Below are positions 35,277 through 44,513 of a DNA stretch of 64,000 bases, in pieces. The stretch covers positions 1-64,000 of the forward strand of contig CAJOIF010000004.1 of the NCBI GenBank assembly GCA_905234765.1, in the 5' to 3' direction. The DNA comes from an uncultured Bacteroidales bacterium (GTDB lineage: Bacteria > Bacteroidota > Bacteroidia > Bacteroidales > F082). Below the pieces are notes generated by a model that ran no database searches, was not told where the DNA came from, and saw only the letters and a program-made list of their open reading frames with translations. Position 1 is the first letter of the stretch. Every line of letters begins with the position of its first letter. Made by a program: the position numbers and the translations under genes.

Positions 35277-37432
35277 TTCATGGCAAGTTTGAGGTTCATA
35301 ACGCTGTTTTCCTTCAGAGTGTCGCCAGCACGGAGCGATTGCTCGGTCACGGTGCCATGTCCGCTGAAGGTGGTGCTGATGCCCATGCCTTCAAGTAGAT
35401 AGACAGCATCGCTGACGTTCATGCCGATGACGTTGGGCACGGTGGTCGGATTCATCTCCGCGTTGCGGATTTTCTTTCTGCCGTCACGGCCCTCTTCTAT
35501 TGTGACCCATTGACTGTCGAAGGCGTAGTCGGTGTAGTCGGCGTTGAGGCCTTTGAGGTAGGCGAGGGCTTGCTCGTGGTTGACGATGGCGGGCTGGGTA
35601 ATGCTGTCGGCGGCACGTGTCCCGCTTTCGTCTTTCTCGATGCCGAGACGCAAGGCATAGACCTTTTCCGCAATCTCACGGAATCCGGGTGCCGACACGC
35701 CGCCCGCTGCCCAGAAGGGGCCTCTCGCACGACTCACCACGACAATGCAGGTGTATTTGGGCTTGTCGGCAGGGAAGTAACCGACGAAGGTGGTGTTGTA
35801 GAGTTTATGGCTGACACCGGGCTCACGGTATTTGTAGCCTAGGTGTGGGTGGCAATATTGAGCCGTGCCAGTCTTGCCCGCTGTGGGGAAAGCACAGTCG
35901 GCCAGCTGACGTTTGGCCGTGCCGCGTTGTACCACGCCTTCGAGCATGGTTTGCAGCATCTCGATGGCGTGCGGTGGAGCAATTTGCTCATTGAGCACGA
36001 CAGGGTCGAATTTTTCGATGGTTTGGTTGCCGTGACGGATCTCGGTCACGAATTGGGGCTTCATCATACGGCCACCATTGGCGATGGCGTTGTAGAGCGT
36101 GATGATTTGCATCGGCGTGACGTTGACCTCGTAGCCAATCGACATCCAAGGCAGCGATACATTCGACCAAATCTTGCGCCCGTCACGCGTCTTGTCGTTG
36201 GGGTGCTTGATGAGCGGTTGGGCCTCGCCAGCGATGCCCGTGCCGATTCTTTTGTTCAGGCCGAGGGCATAGAGGCCGTCGACGTATTTTTCGGGATGCG
36301 CCATGAAGGCTTTGGTCACGAGGACAGCAGTGCCTTTGTTCGACGACTGCTCGATGACCTCTTGCACTGTGGCGATGCCGTTTTGGGCGAAACTATGGTC
36401 GTCCCGCATGATACGGTTAGAGAACTTGATAGGCCCCGTTCCGATGTTCACCTTGTCGGTGAGTTTCATGTTGGGGTCATTGTTGAGCAACACCACCATG
36501 GAGGCAATTTTGAACACCGACCCGGGCTCGTACCGTTCAGCCAGGGCAAAGTTGTATGACTCTTCGTATTCGTTGGTCTTGTGGTTGAGTTTCAGGTTGG
36601 CCATGGCGCGCACATAACCTGTCTCCACGTCCATCAGGATGGCGCAGCCCTGTTCCGCCTTGTTGGTGACCATGGTATTGTTGAGTGCGTTCTCAACGAT
36701 GTCTTGCAATTTCACGTCGAAGGTGGTCACTACGTCATCCCCATCTTGAGGGTCAACGTTGCTTTCCGAGTTTTCTGGAATCCAGCCGCCGTGGTGGATG
36801 CGTCTCACCAACTCCTGCCCGTTGATGCCGCGAAGGTATTCGTTGTAGGCGCCTTCGATGCCAACATACAAGTTCTCGTTTTCGTTGACGTAGCCGATCA
36901 TGCGGCCTGCCAGCTCGTTGTAGGGACGGGCGCGGCGTATCTTCTTCTCGGCGATGATGCCGCCACGATTGGGACCTAACCGGAAGATGGCGAAATGTTG
37001 CATCTCGCGATATTCGTTGAGGCTGAGGTTCTTGGCGATGCGAAGGTATTGTTTTTCTTCGGCTTTGGCGTCGCATAAGTATTTCTTCCATTCGGCGGCA
37101 TTACGGTTGGGCAGCATGAGGGCCAGTTGCTGGCTCAACGAGTCGACTTTCTCGGTGAACAGGTCTGCATTGACGGTCTTGGTGTCGAAGTAGATATCGT
37201 AGATGGGGATTGAGGTCGCCATCAGGCTGCCGTCGCATGAGAAAATATTGCCTCGCGAGGCCTCCAATGGCCTGACGCGGTATTCGCGCTTCTCGGCCAA
37301 ATCCATGTATTCTTTTCTCTCTTTGGTCATCACGATGGCCGTTTTCACGATGATGGCGATGCCGAAGATGAGCACAAGAAAATACACCAAATAGGTATAC
37401 AGCAACGATTCGTTTTTGGGTTCGATCTTCAT
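35273..37432 (-). CDS. ftsI: Septal penicillin-binding protein with PASTA domain
   Basis: A 719-residue class B transpeptidase. One N-terminal transmembrane helix (about residues 10-30) is followed by a dimerisation/pedestal domain and the transpeptidase domain with SxxK (PGSVFKIAS), SxN (QSSNKGT) and KTG (AGKTGTAQ). A single PASTA repeat closes the protein (about 660-719, [16 protein letters not shown]). With FtsW it builds septal peptidoglycan. It overlaps both ftsL and murE by 4 bases. Confidence 0.94.
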   Translation of the reverse strand: MKIEPKNESLLYTYLVYFLVLIFGIAIIVKTAIVMTKERKEYMDLAEKREYRVRPLEASRGNIFSCDGSLMATSIPIYDIYFDTKTVNADLFTEKVDSLSQQLALMLPNRNAAEWKKYLCDAKAEEKQYLRIAKNLSLNEYREMQHFAIFRLGPNRGGIIAEKKIRRARPYNELAGRMIGYVNENENLYVGIEGAYNEYLRGINGQELVRRIHHGGWIPENSESNVDPQDGDDVVTTFDVKLQDIVENALNNTMVTNKAEQGCAILMDVETGYVRAMANLKLNHKTNEYEESYNFALAERYEPGSVFKIASMVVLLNNDPNMKLTDKVNIGTGPIKFSNRIMRDDHSFAQNGIATVQEVIEQSSNKGTAVLVTKAFMAHPEKYVDGLYALGLNKRIGTGIAGEAQPLIKHPNDKTRDGRKIWSNVSLPWMSIGYEVNVTPMQIITLYNAIANGGRMMKPQFVTEIRHGNQTIEKFDPVVLNEQIAPPHAIEMLQTMLEGVVQRGTAKRQLADCAFPTAGKTGTAQYCHPHLGYKYREPGVSHKLYNTTFVGYFPADKPKYTCIVVVSRARGPFWAAGGVSAPGFREIAEKVYALRLGIEKDESGTRAADSITQPAIVNHEQALAYLKGLNADYTDYAFDSQWVTIEEGRDGRKKIRNAEMNPTTVPNVIGMNVSDAVYLLEGMGISTTFSGHGTVTEQSLRAGDTLKENSVMNLKLAMK

Positions 37433-37821
37433 TTCTTCTCCTCCGTATTTTCTTGGTTTTCCTCTATATGGATTCTTTTGACGGGTTCCATCGGAGCCTT
37501 GATGCCCAGTCCGGCCAGCCGTTTCGACAGCACGGATTGTTTTGAAGCTTGCATGATGTCCGATTTCAGCTGTATGTATTCTACGTGCAAGTCATTGATT
37601 TTCTTTGTATTGGATGCAATCTCACGGGTGCGCGACTCGGCGATGTAGGTGTTGGTGATTAGAATCATAAGCAGCACCGTGATGGTCACCATAAAAGGAA
37701 ACTGCTTGATGAAGTTTTCCCTGACGAGGAAACTGCCGCCCAGTACGTTCATCACCTTCTTGACGCTGCCGCCTTCTTCCTTTTTGTCCATCCTTTTTTG
37801 TCTTCTTTCCTTTCTGCTCAT
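37429..37821 (-). CDS. ftsL: FtsL-like cell division protein
   Basis: A 130-residue bitopic protein: a charged Lys/Glu-rich cytoplasmic part, one transmembrane helix (about residues 42-62, FMVTITVLLMILITN), then a coiled coil (about 65-105). Sequence alone is weakly diagnostic. Position between rsmH and ftsI, size and topology fit the Bacteroidetes FtsL that joins FtsQ and a DivIC/FtsB-type partner. Confidence 0.85.
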   Translation of the reverse strand: MSRKERRQKRMDKKEEGGSVKKVMNVLGGSFLVRENFIKQFPFMVTITVLLMILITNTYIAESRTREIASNTKKINDLHVEYIQLKSDIMQASKQSVLSKRLAGLGIKAPMEPVKRIHIEENQENTEEKK

Positions 37822-37824
37822 GGC

Positions 37825-38718
37825 TTATTTCCTTTCTGCGATTCTGAGTTTGGCGCTGCGGGCGCGGCTGTTGCTTTCGATTTCCTCGTCGGAAGGCACC
37901 AACGGCTTGCGAGTGATTAAAGTATAAGGTGTGAGCAGGTTGCCGAAGAAGTCTTTTTCTTCCTTGCCTTCGGCGTTGCCGGTTTTCATGAAGTTTTTCA
38001 CGAGACGGTCCTCAAGCGAGTGGTACGAAAGCACAACCAACCTACCGCTGGGCTTCAGGACTTCGGGGCATTGCGCTAGGAAGGCGGTAAGCGCGTCCAA
38101 CTCCTGATTCACTTCGATTCGTAACGCCTGGAAGATTTGTGCCAACACTTTGTTTTCCTTGCCACGAGGCAAACGGCGTTGCACGGCGGCTTTCAGTTGC
38201 GCTGTGGTCTCGATGGGTTCGGCGTTGCGGGCCATGACGATGTCGGAGGCGATGAGATGAGCCTGTTGCACTTCCCCATAAAGACTGAGAATGCGTGTCA
38301 GGTCGGCCTGGTCGTAAGTGTTCACGATAGTGGCTGCGTCATTGGGCGTGGTTTGGCTCATGCGCATGTCGAGTTCTCCGTCGAAGCGGGTTGAGAAGCC
38401 TTTCTCGGGTGTGTCGAATTGATGTGATGAGACGCCTAAATCTGCCAAAACGCCATCGATCTGGCCACCGTGATAGAGCTGGATGAAGTTTTTGAAGTAT
38501 CTGAAATTCTGCGGGATAAAGGTGAAACGTTCGTCGTCGAAAGCGTTCGCGGCAGCATCTTCATCCTGGTCAAAAGCGTAGAGATGACCGGTCGTGAGTC
38601 GCTCAAGGATGGCGCGGGAATGACCGCCGCCGCCAAAAGTGACATCGACATATACGCCATCGGGGTGAATGTTCAGACCCCCGATGCACTCGTCCAACAT
38701 TACCGGATTGTGATACAT
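37825..38718 (-). CDS. rsmH: 16S rRNA (cytosine-1402-N4) methyltransferase
   Basis: A 297-residue SAM-dependent methyltransferase. The N-terminus YHNPVMLDECI, the SAM loop DVTFGGGGHSRAIL, LADLGVSSHQ and VVLSYHSLEDRLVK are all typical of RsmH (MraW). It modifies the P-site region of 16S rRNA. It follows mraZ by 14 bases and precedes ftsL by 3 bases. Confidence 0.96.
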   Translation of the reverse strand: MYHNPVMLDECIGGLNIHPDGVYVDVTFGGGGHSRAILERLTTGHLYAFDQDEDAAANAFDDERFTFIPQNFRYFKNFIQLYHGGQIDGVLADLGVSSHQFDTPEKGFSTRFDGELDMRMSQTTPNDAATIVNTYDQADLTRILSLYGEVQQAHLIASDIVMARNAEPIETTAQLKAAVQRRLPRGKENKVLAQIFQALRIEVNQELDALTAFLAQCPEVLKPSGRLVVLSYHSLEDRLVKNFMKTGNAEGKEEKDFFGNLLTPYTLITRKPLVPSDEEIESNSRARSAKLRIAERK

Positions 38719-38732
38719 CCTCAGGTCCTCCC

Positions 38733-39185
38733 TTATTTGATGTTACGAAGTATTTCGAAAAGTTTCTTCTTGTCAACCGCTGCCACCGACTGTTCGTAGC
38801 GGTCTTTGTCCCAGATTTCCATCTTGTTGGCCAAAGCTTCCACCACAACTTCTTTGGTGAGTCCGCCGCGTTCCATCAGGTCTTTGGGAATCTGAAGGCG
38901 GCCGCTGGCGTCGAGTTTGGCAAAACGCACACCCGCATTGAGAAAACGCAGCGCGGCGATGCCTTCTTCATCGTAGATGCTGAATTCCTTGCGCAGTTTG
39001 TCCTGCTGTTCGTCCCAGTCACGACGGGTGAAGAGGTCGAGACATTTGCTGTCATCGAACAGGCTGGGGCGCATCACGAAGCCTTCTTCCGCCTGCTCGC
39101 CCATCTGTTCCTTGAACTCGGAAGGCAGCATCAAACGGCCTTTCGCGTCCAACTTGCAGTTAAAATGTCCGACCGGATAACTCAT
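38733..39185 (-). CDS. mraZ: Transcriptional regulator MraZ
   Basis: A 150-residue protein with two AbrB-like MraZ repeats, each with a D-A-K/S-G-R core: LDAKGRLMLPSEF (about residues 11-23) and LDASGRLQIPKDL (about 90-102). MraZ oligomers bind tandem repeats upstream of dcw operons and usually repress them. It is the first gene of the cluster, with a TACTTTTG box 27 bases upstream. Confidence 0.95.
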   Translation of the reverse strand: MSYPVGHFNCKLDAKGRLMLPSEFKEQMGEQAEEGFVMRPSLFDDSKCLDLFTRRDWDEQQDKLRKEFSIYDEEGIAALRFLNAGVRFAKLDASGRLQIPKDLMERGGLTKEVVVEALANKMEIWDKDRYEQSVAAVDKKKLFEILRNIK

Positions 39186-39211
39186 TTTTCAGTGGTTTGA
39201 TTTTTCAAGGG

Positions 39212-39219
39212 CAAAAGTA
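39212..39219 (-). promoter_or_regulatory. -7 promoter box of the dcw cluster
   Basis: The minus strand reads TACTTTTG, 27 bases before the mraZ ATG. It is the only good promoter box seen upstream of the 14.7-kb cluster. Confidence 0.6.
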
Positions 39220-39273
39220 GTGCATTTTCAGCCATTTTATCACACTTTCTCCCACTAAAGTTTTCAACATCAA

Positions 39274-39295
39274 TTGTTGATAACCTTGTTGATAA
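39274..39295. repeat. Tandem TTGTTGATAA repeat between divergent promoters
   Basis: TTGTTGATAA occurs at 39274-39283 and 39286-39295. Its complement contains TTATCAACA, one base from the DnaA-box consensus TTATCCACA. It lies between the mraZ and glsA promoters and could be a regulator site for either operon. Confidence 0.45.
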
Positions 39296-39416
39296 GCTGT
39301 TTATTTGATGTTAAGTTATTGTTGTATAGTTATTTAAGTTGTTAAAAATCGCTTTGTTTTTGCTTTTTTCAAGATGTTTTTCTCACATTTTTGTCACCAC
39401 TTTGTCTTCTTTTTAC

Positions 39417-39424
39417 TACTTTTG
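39417..39424 (+). promoter_or_regulatory. -7 promoter box of glsA
   Basis: TACTTTTG lies 24 bases before the ATG at 39449, and TTTTTG lies about 23 bases further upstream. This box sits inside the longer open frame and so fixes the downstream start. Confidence 0.6.
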
Positions 39425-39448
39425 CAGTTTATTGAGAGTTTTTCGAAT

Positions 39449-40327
39449 ATGGAAATGGAAGAAAACAGCAATCTCATTGACCTCAGGAAGATTTTCACGG
39501 CCAAGGTGCCGAAGCTGATGAAGTTCATGCCCAACTGGCTGTTCCGCAAGATTCAGAAGTTGTTGCACGAGGACGACATCAACGAAATCCTGACCAAATA
39601 CGGCCACCTGAAAGGTGTCGATTTCATCAATGCACTCATCGCTGACTTCAATCTGGAGCTTGAGCTGAAAGGTGTTGACAATCTGATGGCTTCCGATCGT
39701 ATTCTCGTGGCATCCAACCACCCGCTTGGGGGCTTGGACGGTATTGCCCTCATTGCAGCGGTGGGCAACCATCGTGGGACAACACTTACGCCTGTCAACG
39801 ATTTCCTTATGTTCGTGAAACCGCTCGAACCGATTTTCATTCCCGTCAACAAAGTGGGTAGTGCCACGGCCAACCGCGAGGAGAACATTCGACTATTCAA
39901 TGAGACCTTTGAAGGCGACGCTTCGATTTGTTACTTCCCCTTCGGTCTTTGTTCGCGTAAGACTGACGACGGAAAGATTCAGGACCTTGAGTGGAAAAAG
40001 ACCTTTGTCAGCAAGTCGAAGGCTTTCCATCGCGACATTGTTCCAGTGCATATCGAAGGCCGCAACTCCAAGTTTTTCTATAACTTAGCCCGTTGGCGTA
40101 AAAAGTTGAAAATCAAGGTGAACATAGAGATGGCTTTTCTCGTCAATGAGTTTTTCAACCAACGCAACAAGAAACTGACCATCAGCTTCGGGAAACCTAT
40201 TTCATACCAGACCCTCGACCGCCGTTTCACCGACGCGCAGTGGGCTGAGAAGTTGCGTAGATTCTCTTACCAACTTGGCAATGATTGTAACCTTGACTTT
40301 GACCCTCAAAAAGAATACACGATATGA
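39449..40327 (+). CDS. glsA: PlsC-like O-acyltransferase, probable glycine-lipid synthase GlsA
   Basis: A 292-residue membrane-associated acyltransferase. The catalytic motif is NHPLGGLD (NHx4-5D) within ASNHPLGGLDGIAL, followed by YFPFG and VPVHIEGRNS segments of the PlsC superfamily. The next gene is an OlsB-like N-acyltransferase overlapping by 4 bases. This pair makes acyloxyacyl-glycine lipids (GlsB then GlsA) in Bacteroides, so the same role is inferred. A general lysophosphatidate acyltransferase role is the alternative. The ATG at 39449 is chosen because of the promoter box just upstream. Confidence 0.78.
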   Translation: MEMEENSNLIDLRKIFTAKVPKLMKFMPNWLFRKIQKLLHEDDINEILTKYGHLKGVDFINALIADFNLELELKGVDNLMASDRILVASNHPLGGLDGIALIAAVGNHRGTTLTPVNDFLMFVKPLEPIFIPVNKVGSATANREENIRLFNETFEGDASICYFPFGLCSRKTDDGKIQDLEWKKTFVSKSKAFHRDIVPVHIEGRNSKFFYNLARWRKKLKIKVNIEMAFLVNEFFNQRNKKLTISFGKPISYQTLDRRFTDAQWAEKLRRFSYQLGNDCNLDFDPQKEYTI

Positions 40328-41286
40328 TGAAAGATATTATAGCACCTGTGCCGGTTGAGGCTATTTTGGACGAGTTGACCCAAGAAAAGTTTTTCCGCAA
40401 GACCAACAACGCGGGCAATGAGATTTACATTCTCACGTCGCATGACTCACCGAATACCATGCATGAGATAGGTCGTTTGCGTGAAATCAGCTTCCGCGAC
40501 GCGGGCGGTGGTACAGGCCTTGACTGCGACATCGACGTGTTCGACACCCGCGAAGAGAACTATTTCAAGCAGCTGATCGTTTGGAATCCCATTGACCGCG
40601 CTATTGTGGGTGGCTACCGCTTCCTGCTATGCAATAATCTGCCCACCGACGATAACGGTCAGGTGGACACGCCGACGAGCGAGTTGTTCCTCTATTCCGA
40701 GCGTTTTGTGAAGGATTATCTGCCTTATACCATTGAGCTCGGTCGCTCGTTTGTACAGCCAGAATACCAGCCCACCAAGAGCCTTTCGAAAGGCATGTAT
40801 TCGCTTGATAATCTGTGGGATGGGTTAGGATCGCTCTTGAGTGTCTATCCGCAAGCCAAATATTACTTTGGTAAGGTGACCATGTATCCTCAGCTCGACC
40901 GTCCTTCGCGCGATATGATTCTGTATTTCATCGGCAAGCATTTCCCCGATCCTGACCGCTTGGTCAGCGTGAAGCCCGAACTCGATCTGCCCATTTTGAC
41001 CGACTTTGCCGAACTGAAGGAAAGGCTTACGTTCGACGGTTACCGTGAGGACTATAAGCTTTTGGTCAAATATGTTCGTGAGCGTGGAGCCGCAGTGCCA
41101 CCCTTGGTGAATGCCTATATGAGCCTCACTTCCACCTTGCGCTCGTTTGGCACCGCTCTCAACCCAGGATTTGGCAAAGTGGAGGAAACGGGTATGTTGC
41201 TTACTATCAGTGATATGTATGAGGAAAAAGTAAAACGCCACCTCGATTACGACAAGAACGAAGTGCCTCTCCACCTCAAACACTAA
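40324..41286 (+). CDS. glsB: OlsB-like N-acyltransferase, probable glycine-lipid synthase GlsB
   Basis: A 320-residue GNAT-fold protein of the OlsB/hemolysin type (residues about 30-200: GRLREISFRDAGGGTG, IVGGYRFLL, YTIELGRSFVQPEYQ). These proteins transfer a 3-hydroxyacyl chain from ACP to an amino-acid amine; in Bacteroides the homologue acts on glycine as the first step of glycine-lipid synthesis. It is translationally coupled (ATGA) to the PlsC-like gene. A second ATG follows immediately at 40327. Amino-acid specificity (glycine or ornithine) cannot be read from the sequence. Confidence 0.78.
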   Translation: MMKDIIAPVPVEAILDELTQEKFFRKTNNAGNEIYILTSHDSPNTMHEIGRLREISFRDAGGGTGLDCDIDVFDTREENYFKQLIVWNPIDRAIVGGYRFLLCNNLPTDDNGQVDTPTSELFLYSERFVKDYLPYTIELGRSFVQPEYQPTKSLSKGMYSLDNLWDGLGSLLSVYPQAKYYFGKVTMYPQLDRPSRDMILYFIGKHFPDPDRLVSVKPELDLPILTDFAELKERLTFDGYREDYKLLVKYVRERGAAVPPLVNAYMSLTSTLRSFGTALNPGFGKVEETGMLLTISDMYEEKVKRHLDYDKNEVPLHLKH

Positions 41287-41295
41287 TTCCCTGCC

Positions 41296-41913
41296 ATGAA
41301 CATCACCAAAGCCGCATTTTTAATGAGCAATACTCGTTTCGAGTTTTTGCCCAACGACAGCATTCCCGAGTATGCCTTTATCGGGCGTTCCAATGTGGGC
41401 AAGTCCTCGCTGATCAACATGCTGGTGCAGCGCAAGGGATTGGCCAAGACTTCGTCGGTGCCAGGTAAGACCGTGGCTATTAACCATTTCATCATCAATG
41501 ATGCTTGGTATCTGGTCGATTTGCCTGGTTACGGCTATGCACAACACTCCAAAAAGACCCGTGAGCAGTGGCGCATTATGATCAACAATTATATCGTGCG
41601 TCGGCGCAATCTCGTGACGACGTTCGTCCTCGTCGATTCACGTCTTGAGCCGCAAAACAACGACTTAGGCTTCATGGAATGGTTGGGTGAAAGCCAAGTG
41701 CCTTTCTGCATCGTTTTTACCAAGGCCGATAAGGTTTCGAAAGCGGAGTTGGACAGAAACGTGGAGGCGTTGAAACAGAAGCTGTTGGAGGAATGGGAAG
41801 AGTTGCCTCCAATCTTTATCTCCTCGTCGGAAAAACACATTGGCCGCGACGAAATCCTTGATTACATTGAGCAACAAAACGCCGAAGTGGCTAACTTGAT
41901 GAATCGTAGATAA
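41296..41913 (+). CDS. engB: Ribosome biogenesis GTPase EngB (YihA/YsxC)
   Basis: A 205-residue GTPase acting in 50S subunit assembly. It shows the G1 loop [11 protein letters not shown] (about residues 30-40), the G3 motif DLPGYGYA and the G4 motif TKADK. It lies 9 bases after glsB. Its stop is 8 bases from the stop of the convergent mutS2, with no terminator between them. Confidence 0.95.
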   Translation: MNITKAAFLMSNTRFEFLPNDSIPEYAFIGRSNVGKSSLINMLVQRKGLAKTSSVPGKTVAINHFIINDAWYLVDLPGYGYAQHSKKTREQWRIMINNYIVRRRNLVTTFVLVDSRLEPQNNDLGFMEWLGESQVPFCIVFTKADKVSKAELDRNVEALKQKLLEEWEELPPIFISSSEKHIGRDEILDYIEQQNAEVANLMNRR

Positions 41914-41921
41914 GTCTCATT

Positions 41922-44330
41922 TTACTTGAAGTACACTCTGGTGATGCCCGTGCCACCCGTTTCCAACGAGGCATCGCAGAAGTGCTCCACATCGCGGTTA
42001 TGACTCAACTTTTCGCGGATAAGCTTGCGCAAAATGCCGTTGCCCTTGCCGTGGAGGATGCTCACCTCCTTGATGCTGAGGAGTTTGGCTTCGTCTAAGT
42101 ACTTGTCCACGATGTCCAAGGCTTCTTCGGCACGTTTGCCGCGCACGTCAAGGGTGAGTTCAAAGTGTTCAGCCTTCTCGGAGAGGTCTTCGGCGATGCC
42201 GTTCTGCCAGCGGCGTTGGGTCTTGCGGGCCTCGGCGCGACTTACCTTGCGGAGCTTGTCGGGACTGGTGCGTAGCTTCACCGTGTCGAAAAGGATGGTG
42301 GCATCGGTGTCGCTGATGGCCAAAATTTCGCCTACCACCTGCATCTCTTCGATGCAGACCGTGTCTCCCACTTTCAGCACCACTTCGCTTTCTTCTTTTT
42401 TCTCTTCGGATACTTCCTTAGCCTTGCGCGCAATCTCTTCTTTGGTCTTTTCCAGGTTCTGACGGATTTCCTTGGTCTTGGTCTTCTCCGCCTGCGCTTC
42501 CTTGATTTCCTTGATGGTGCGTTCGATTTGACCATTGGCTTTCTGAATCAGTTCTTGCGCCTCGGCAGCGGCTTCGCGGAGGTATTGCTTTTTTTTGCCT
42601 TCGAGTTCGGCGAGCAGGCCTTTGTATTTCTCCACCACCTCGGTCAGTAGTTGGTCGGCGATGCGCAGGTCTTGCTCCTTCTTGCGGATGGCTTTCTTGT
42701 CGACTTCGAGTTGTTGCAGCTGTTTCTCGAATTTCAGGTGTTGGTCGCCGGTGATATTGGCTGCGTCATCCAAAATCTGCCTCGGGAAGCCGATTTTCTT
42801 GGCGATTTCGAAGGCGAACGACGAGCCAGGCTTGCCGGTCATCATGAGGTACATGGGTTGCATGAACTTGGTGTCGAACAGCATGGCACCGTTGATGATG
42901 CCCTCGTGGTTGTCGGCCAATAGCTTCAGGTTGGCATAGTGCGTCGTGACCATGCCGAAGGCTTGTTTCTTGTTGAGTTCCAAGAGGATGGCTTCGGCGA
43001 TGGCACCGCCCAACTGGGGCTCCGTACCAGTGCCGAACTCGTCAATGAGGAATAAGGTGCGTTCGTCGGCGTGTTCCAGCAGGGCCTTCATATTAATAAG
43101 GTGTGAGCTGTAGGTGGAGAGGTCGTCCAAAATGGACTGTTCGTCGCCGATGTCGATGAAAAGGCTGTCGAAGAGGCCGCACTGCGAATCGACGCGCATG
43201 GGTGGCATGAGTCCGCATTGCAGCATGTATTGGAGTAGGCCAGTGGTCTTGAGGCACACCGACTTGCCGCCCGCGTTGGGTCCGCTGATGACGAGGATAC
43301 GGTCGGTTTTGTTTAATTTCAAATCTAAAGGAACGACCTGCTTGCCTTGGGATTTCAGTTTCTGTTCCAAGAGCGGGTGTCGCGCCTGCTGCCAATTAAT
43401 ATAAGGTGTATCTTGGATTTCGGGTTTCACGCCGCCGATTTGTTGGGCCAGCAAAGCCTTGGCGCGGATGAAGTCGAGTTCTCCGAGCATATTCCATGCC
43501 TTGCGGAGTTCGGAGAGGTAAGGCCGCAGCAGTCGCGTGAAAGCCATCAGGATGCGGTGGATTTCGCGTTTCTCGGCGTATTCCAACTCCTTGATTTCGT
43601 TGGAGGTGTCGAAAATCTCGGCAGGCTCGATGTAGACGGTCTGGCCCGTGGCCGACTCGTCGTGGATGAAGCCTCGGATGGCACGTTTGTCGCCGGCTTT
43701 CACGGGGATGACCAAACGTCCGTCGCGGATGGTGATTTCCGACTTCGGGTCGACCCAACCCGCAGTCTTGGCGTCGCCCATGATCTGTCGGATGCGTTTC
43801 TCGATGCCGCCTTGCTTGCGGCGGATGCTCTGTCGGATTTCCAACAATTCGGTGGAGGCGTTGTCGGGGATTTCGCCCTTGTCGTCGACGAGGCGGTTGG
43901 CTTCGGTGAAGATGCTCCGCTCGATGAAAATGTTCTCAATCAGCGACTTGAGCCGTGGAAACTCGGCGGCACTCTCTGAACGCCCGAAACGCAGGATGGC
44001 TTCAAGCACATTGAGCGAAGGCTTTAAGGCGAACAAGTCCTCCACGCTCAGACAGGTGCCTTCGATTTGTATTTGGTGGAAGGCCTCGCGCAGGTCGTGG
44101 AAGTCGCGCATGGGGAAAGGTACACCCGTTTGCAGCAGTCGGATAAACTCTTCGCTCTGCTCCAAACTCTTGACGATGAGGGCTTTGTCGCTCGAAAAAG
44201 CCATCGCGTCAGCCTGTTCCAGTCCCATCTGACTGATACAGAGGCCGGAAAGCATCTCGCGGACGCGCTTGAAACCGATTTTATGCTCAAAGTTGTCGGG
44301 GTAGATCACGGATTGAGTTTTAGGGCGCAA
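41922..44330 (-). CDS. mutS2: MutS2-family ATPase/endonuclease
   Basis: An 802-residue protein with clamp/lever helices, a MutS ATPase domain (Walker A GPNAGGKSV, Walker B LIDEFGTGT), a long coiled coil (about residues 510-640, rich in Glu, Lys and Gln), and a C-terminal Smr domain with the LDVRGKR and ILHGKGNG motifs. The mismatch-binding domain of MutS is absent, as expected. MutS2 acts in suppression of recombination and in rescue of stalled or collided ribosomes. It is complete. Confidence 0.95.
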   Translation of the reverse strand: MRPKTQSVIYPDNFEHKIGFKRVREMLSGLCISQMGLEQADAMAFSSDKALIVKSLEQSEEFIRLLQTGVPFPMRDFHDLREAFHQIQIEGTCLSVEDLFALKPSLNVLEAILRFGRSESAAEFPRLKSLIENIFIERSIFTEANRLVDDKGEIPDNASTELLEIRQSIRRKQGGIEKRIRQIMGDAKTAGWVDPKSEITIRDGRLVIPVKAGDKRAIRGFIHDESATGQTVYIEPAEIFDTSNEIKELEYAEKREIHRILMAFTRLLRPYLSELRKAWNMLGELDFIRAKALLAQQIGGVKPEIQDTPYINWQQARHPLLEQKLKSQGKQVVPLDLKLNKTDRILVISGPNAGGKSVCLKTTGLLQYMLQCGLMPPMRVDSQCGLFDSLFIDIGDEQSILDDLSTYSSHLINMKALLEHADERTLFLIDEFGTGTEPQLGGAIAEAILLELNKKQAFGMVTTHYANLKLLADNHEGIINGAMLFDTKFMQPMYLMMTGKPGSSFAFEIAKKIGFPRQILDDAANITGDQHLKFEKQLQQLEVDKKAIRKKEQDLRIADQLLTEVVEKYKGLLAELEGKKKQYLREAAAEAQELIQKANGQIERTIKEIKEAQAEKTKTKEIRQNLEKTKEEIARKAKEVSEEKKEESEVVLKVGDTVCIEEMQVVGEILAISDTDATILFDTVKLRTSPDKLRKVSRAEARKTQRRWQNGIAEDLSEKAEHFELTLDVRGKRAEEALDIVDKYLDEAKLLSIKEVSILHGKGNGILRKLIREKLSHNRDVEHFCDASLETGGTGITRVYFK

Positions 44331-44418
44331 AATTAACTATTTCGCTTGAATTAGCGATAACATGATCGAGTTTCTACCTGAGATGCTGTTCTACGATATA
44401 GTTTTTGAAATTATTGTG

Positions 44419-44473
44419 TTTGCAATAATTATAATTACAATAATTGTAAAAATAATAATTATATTTGCAATAA
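44419..44473. repeat. AT-rich repeat and palindrome upstream of an orphan ATPase
   Basis: TTTGCAATAA occurs at 44419-44428 and 44464-44473. Between them lies a 15-base palindrome, TTACAATAATTGTAA (44435-44449). The right copy overlaps the -33 element of the ATPase promoter, as an operator would. Confidence 0.55.
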
Positions 44474-44496
44474 GTGGAAAATTATTTCTATTTTTG
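44464..44496 (+). promoter_or_regulatory. Promoter of the orphan ATPase gene
   Basis: TTTG (44464-44467), 21 bases, then TATTTTTG (44489-44496), 17 bases before the ATG at 44514. Confidence 0.65.
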
Positions 44497-44513
44497 CGAC
44501 AAATTTCAATGTT

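Noticed and set aside
39374..39448. A 25-residue Phe-rich N-terminal extension of the PlsC-like protein
   Set aside because: The TACTTTTG promoter box at 39417-39424 lies inside it, so it is not transcribed from that promoter.
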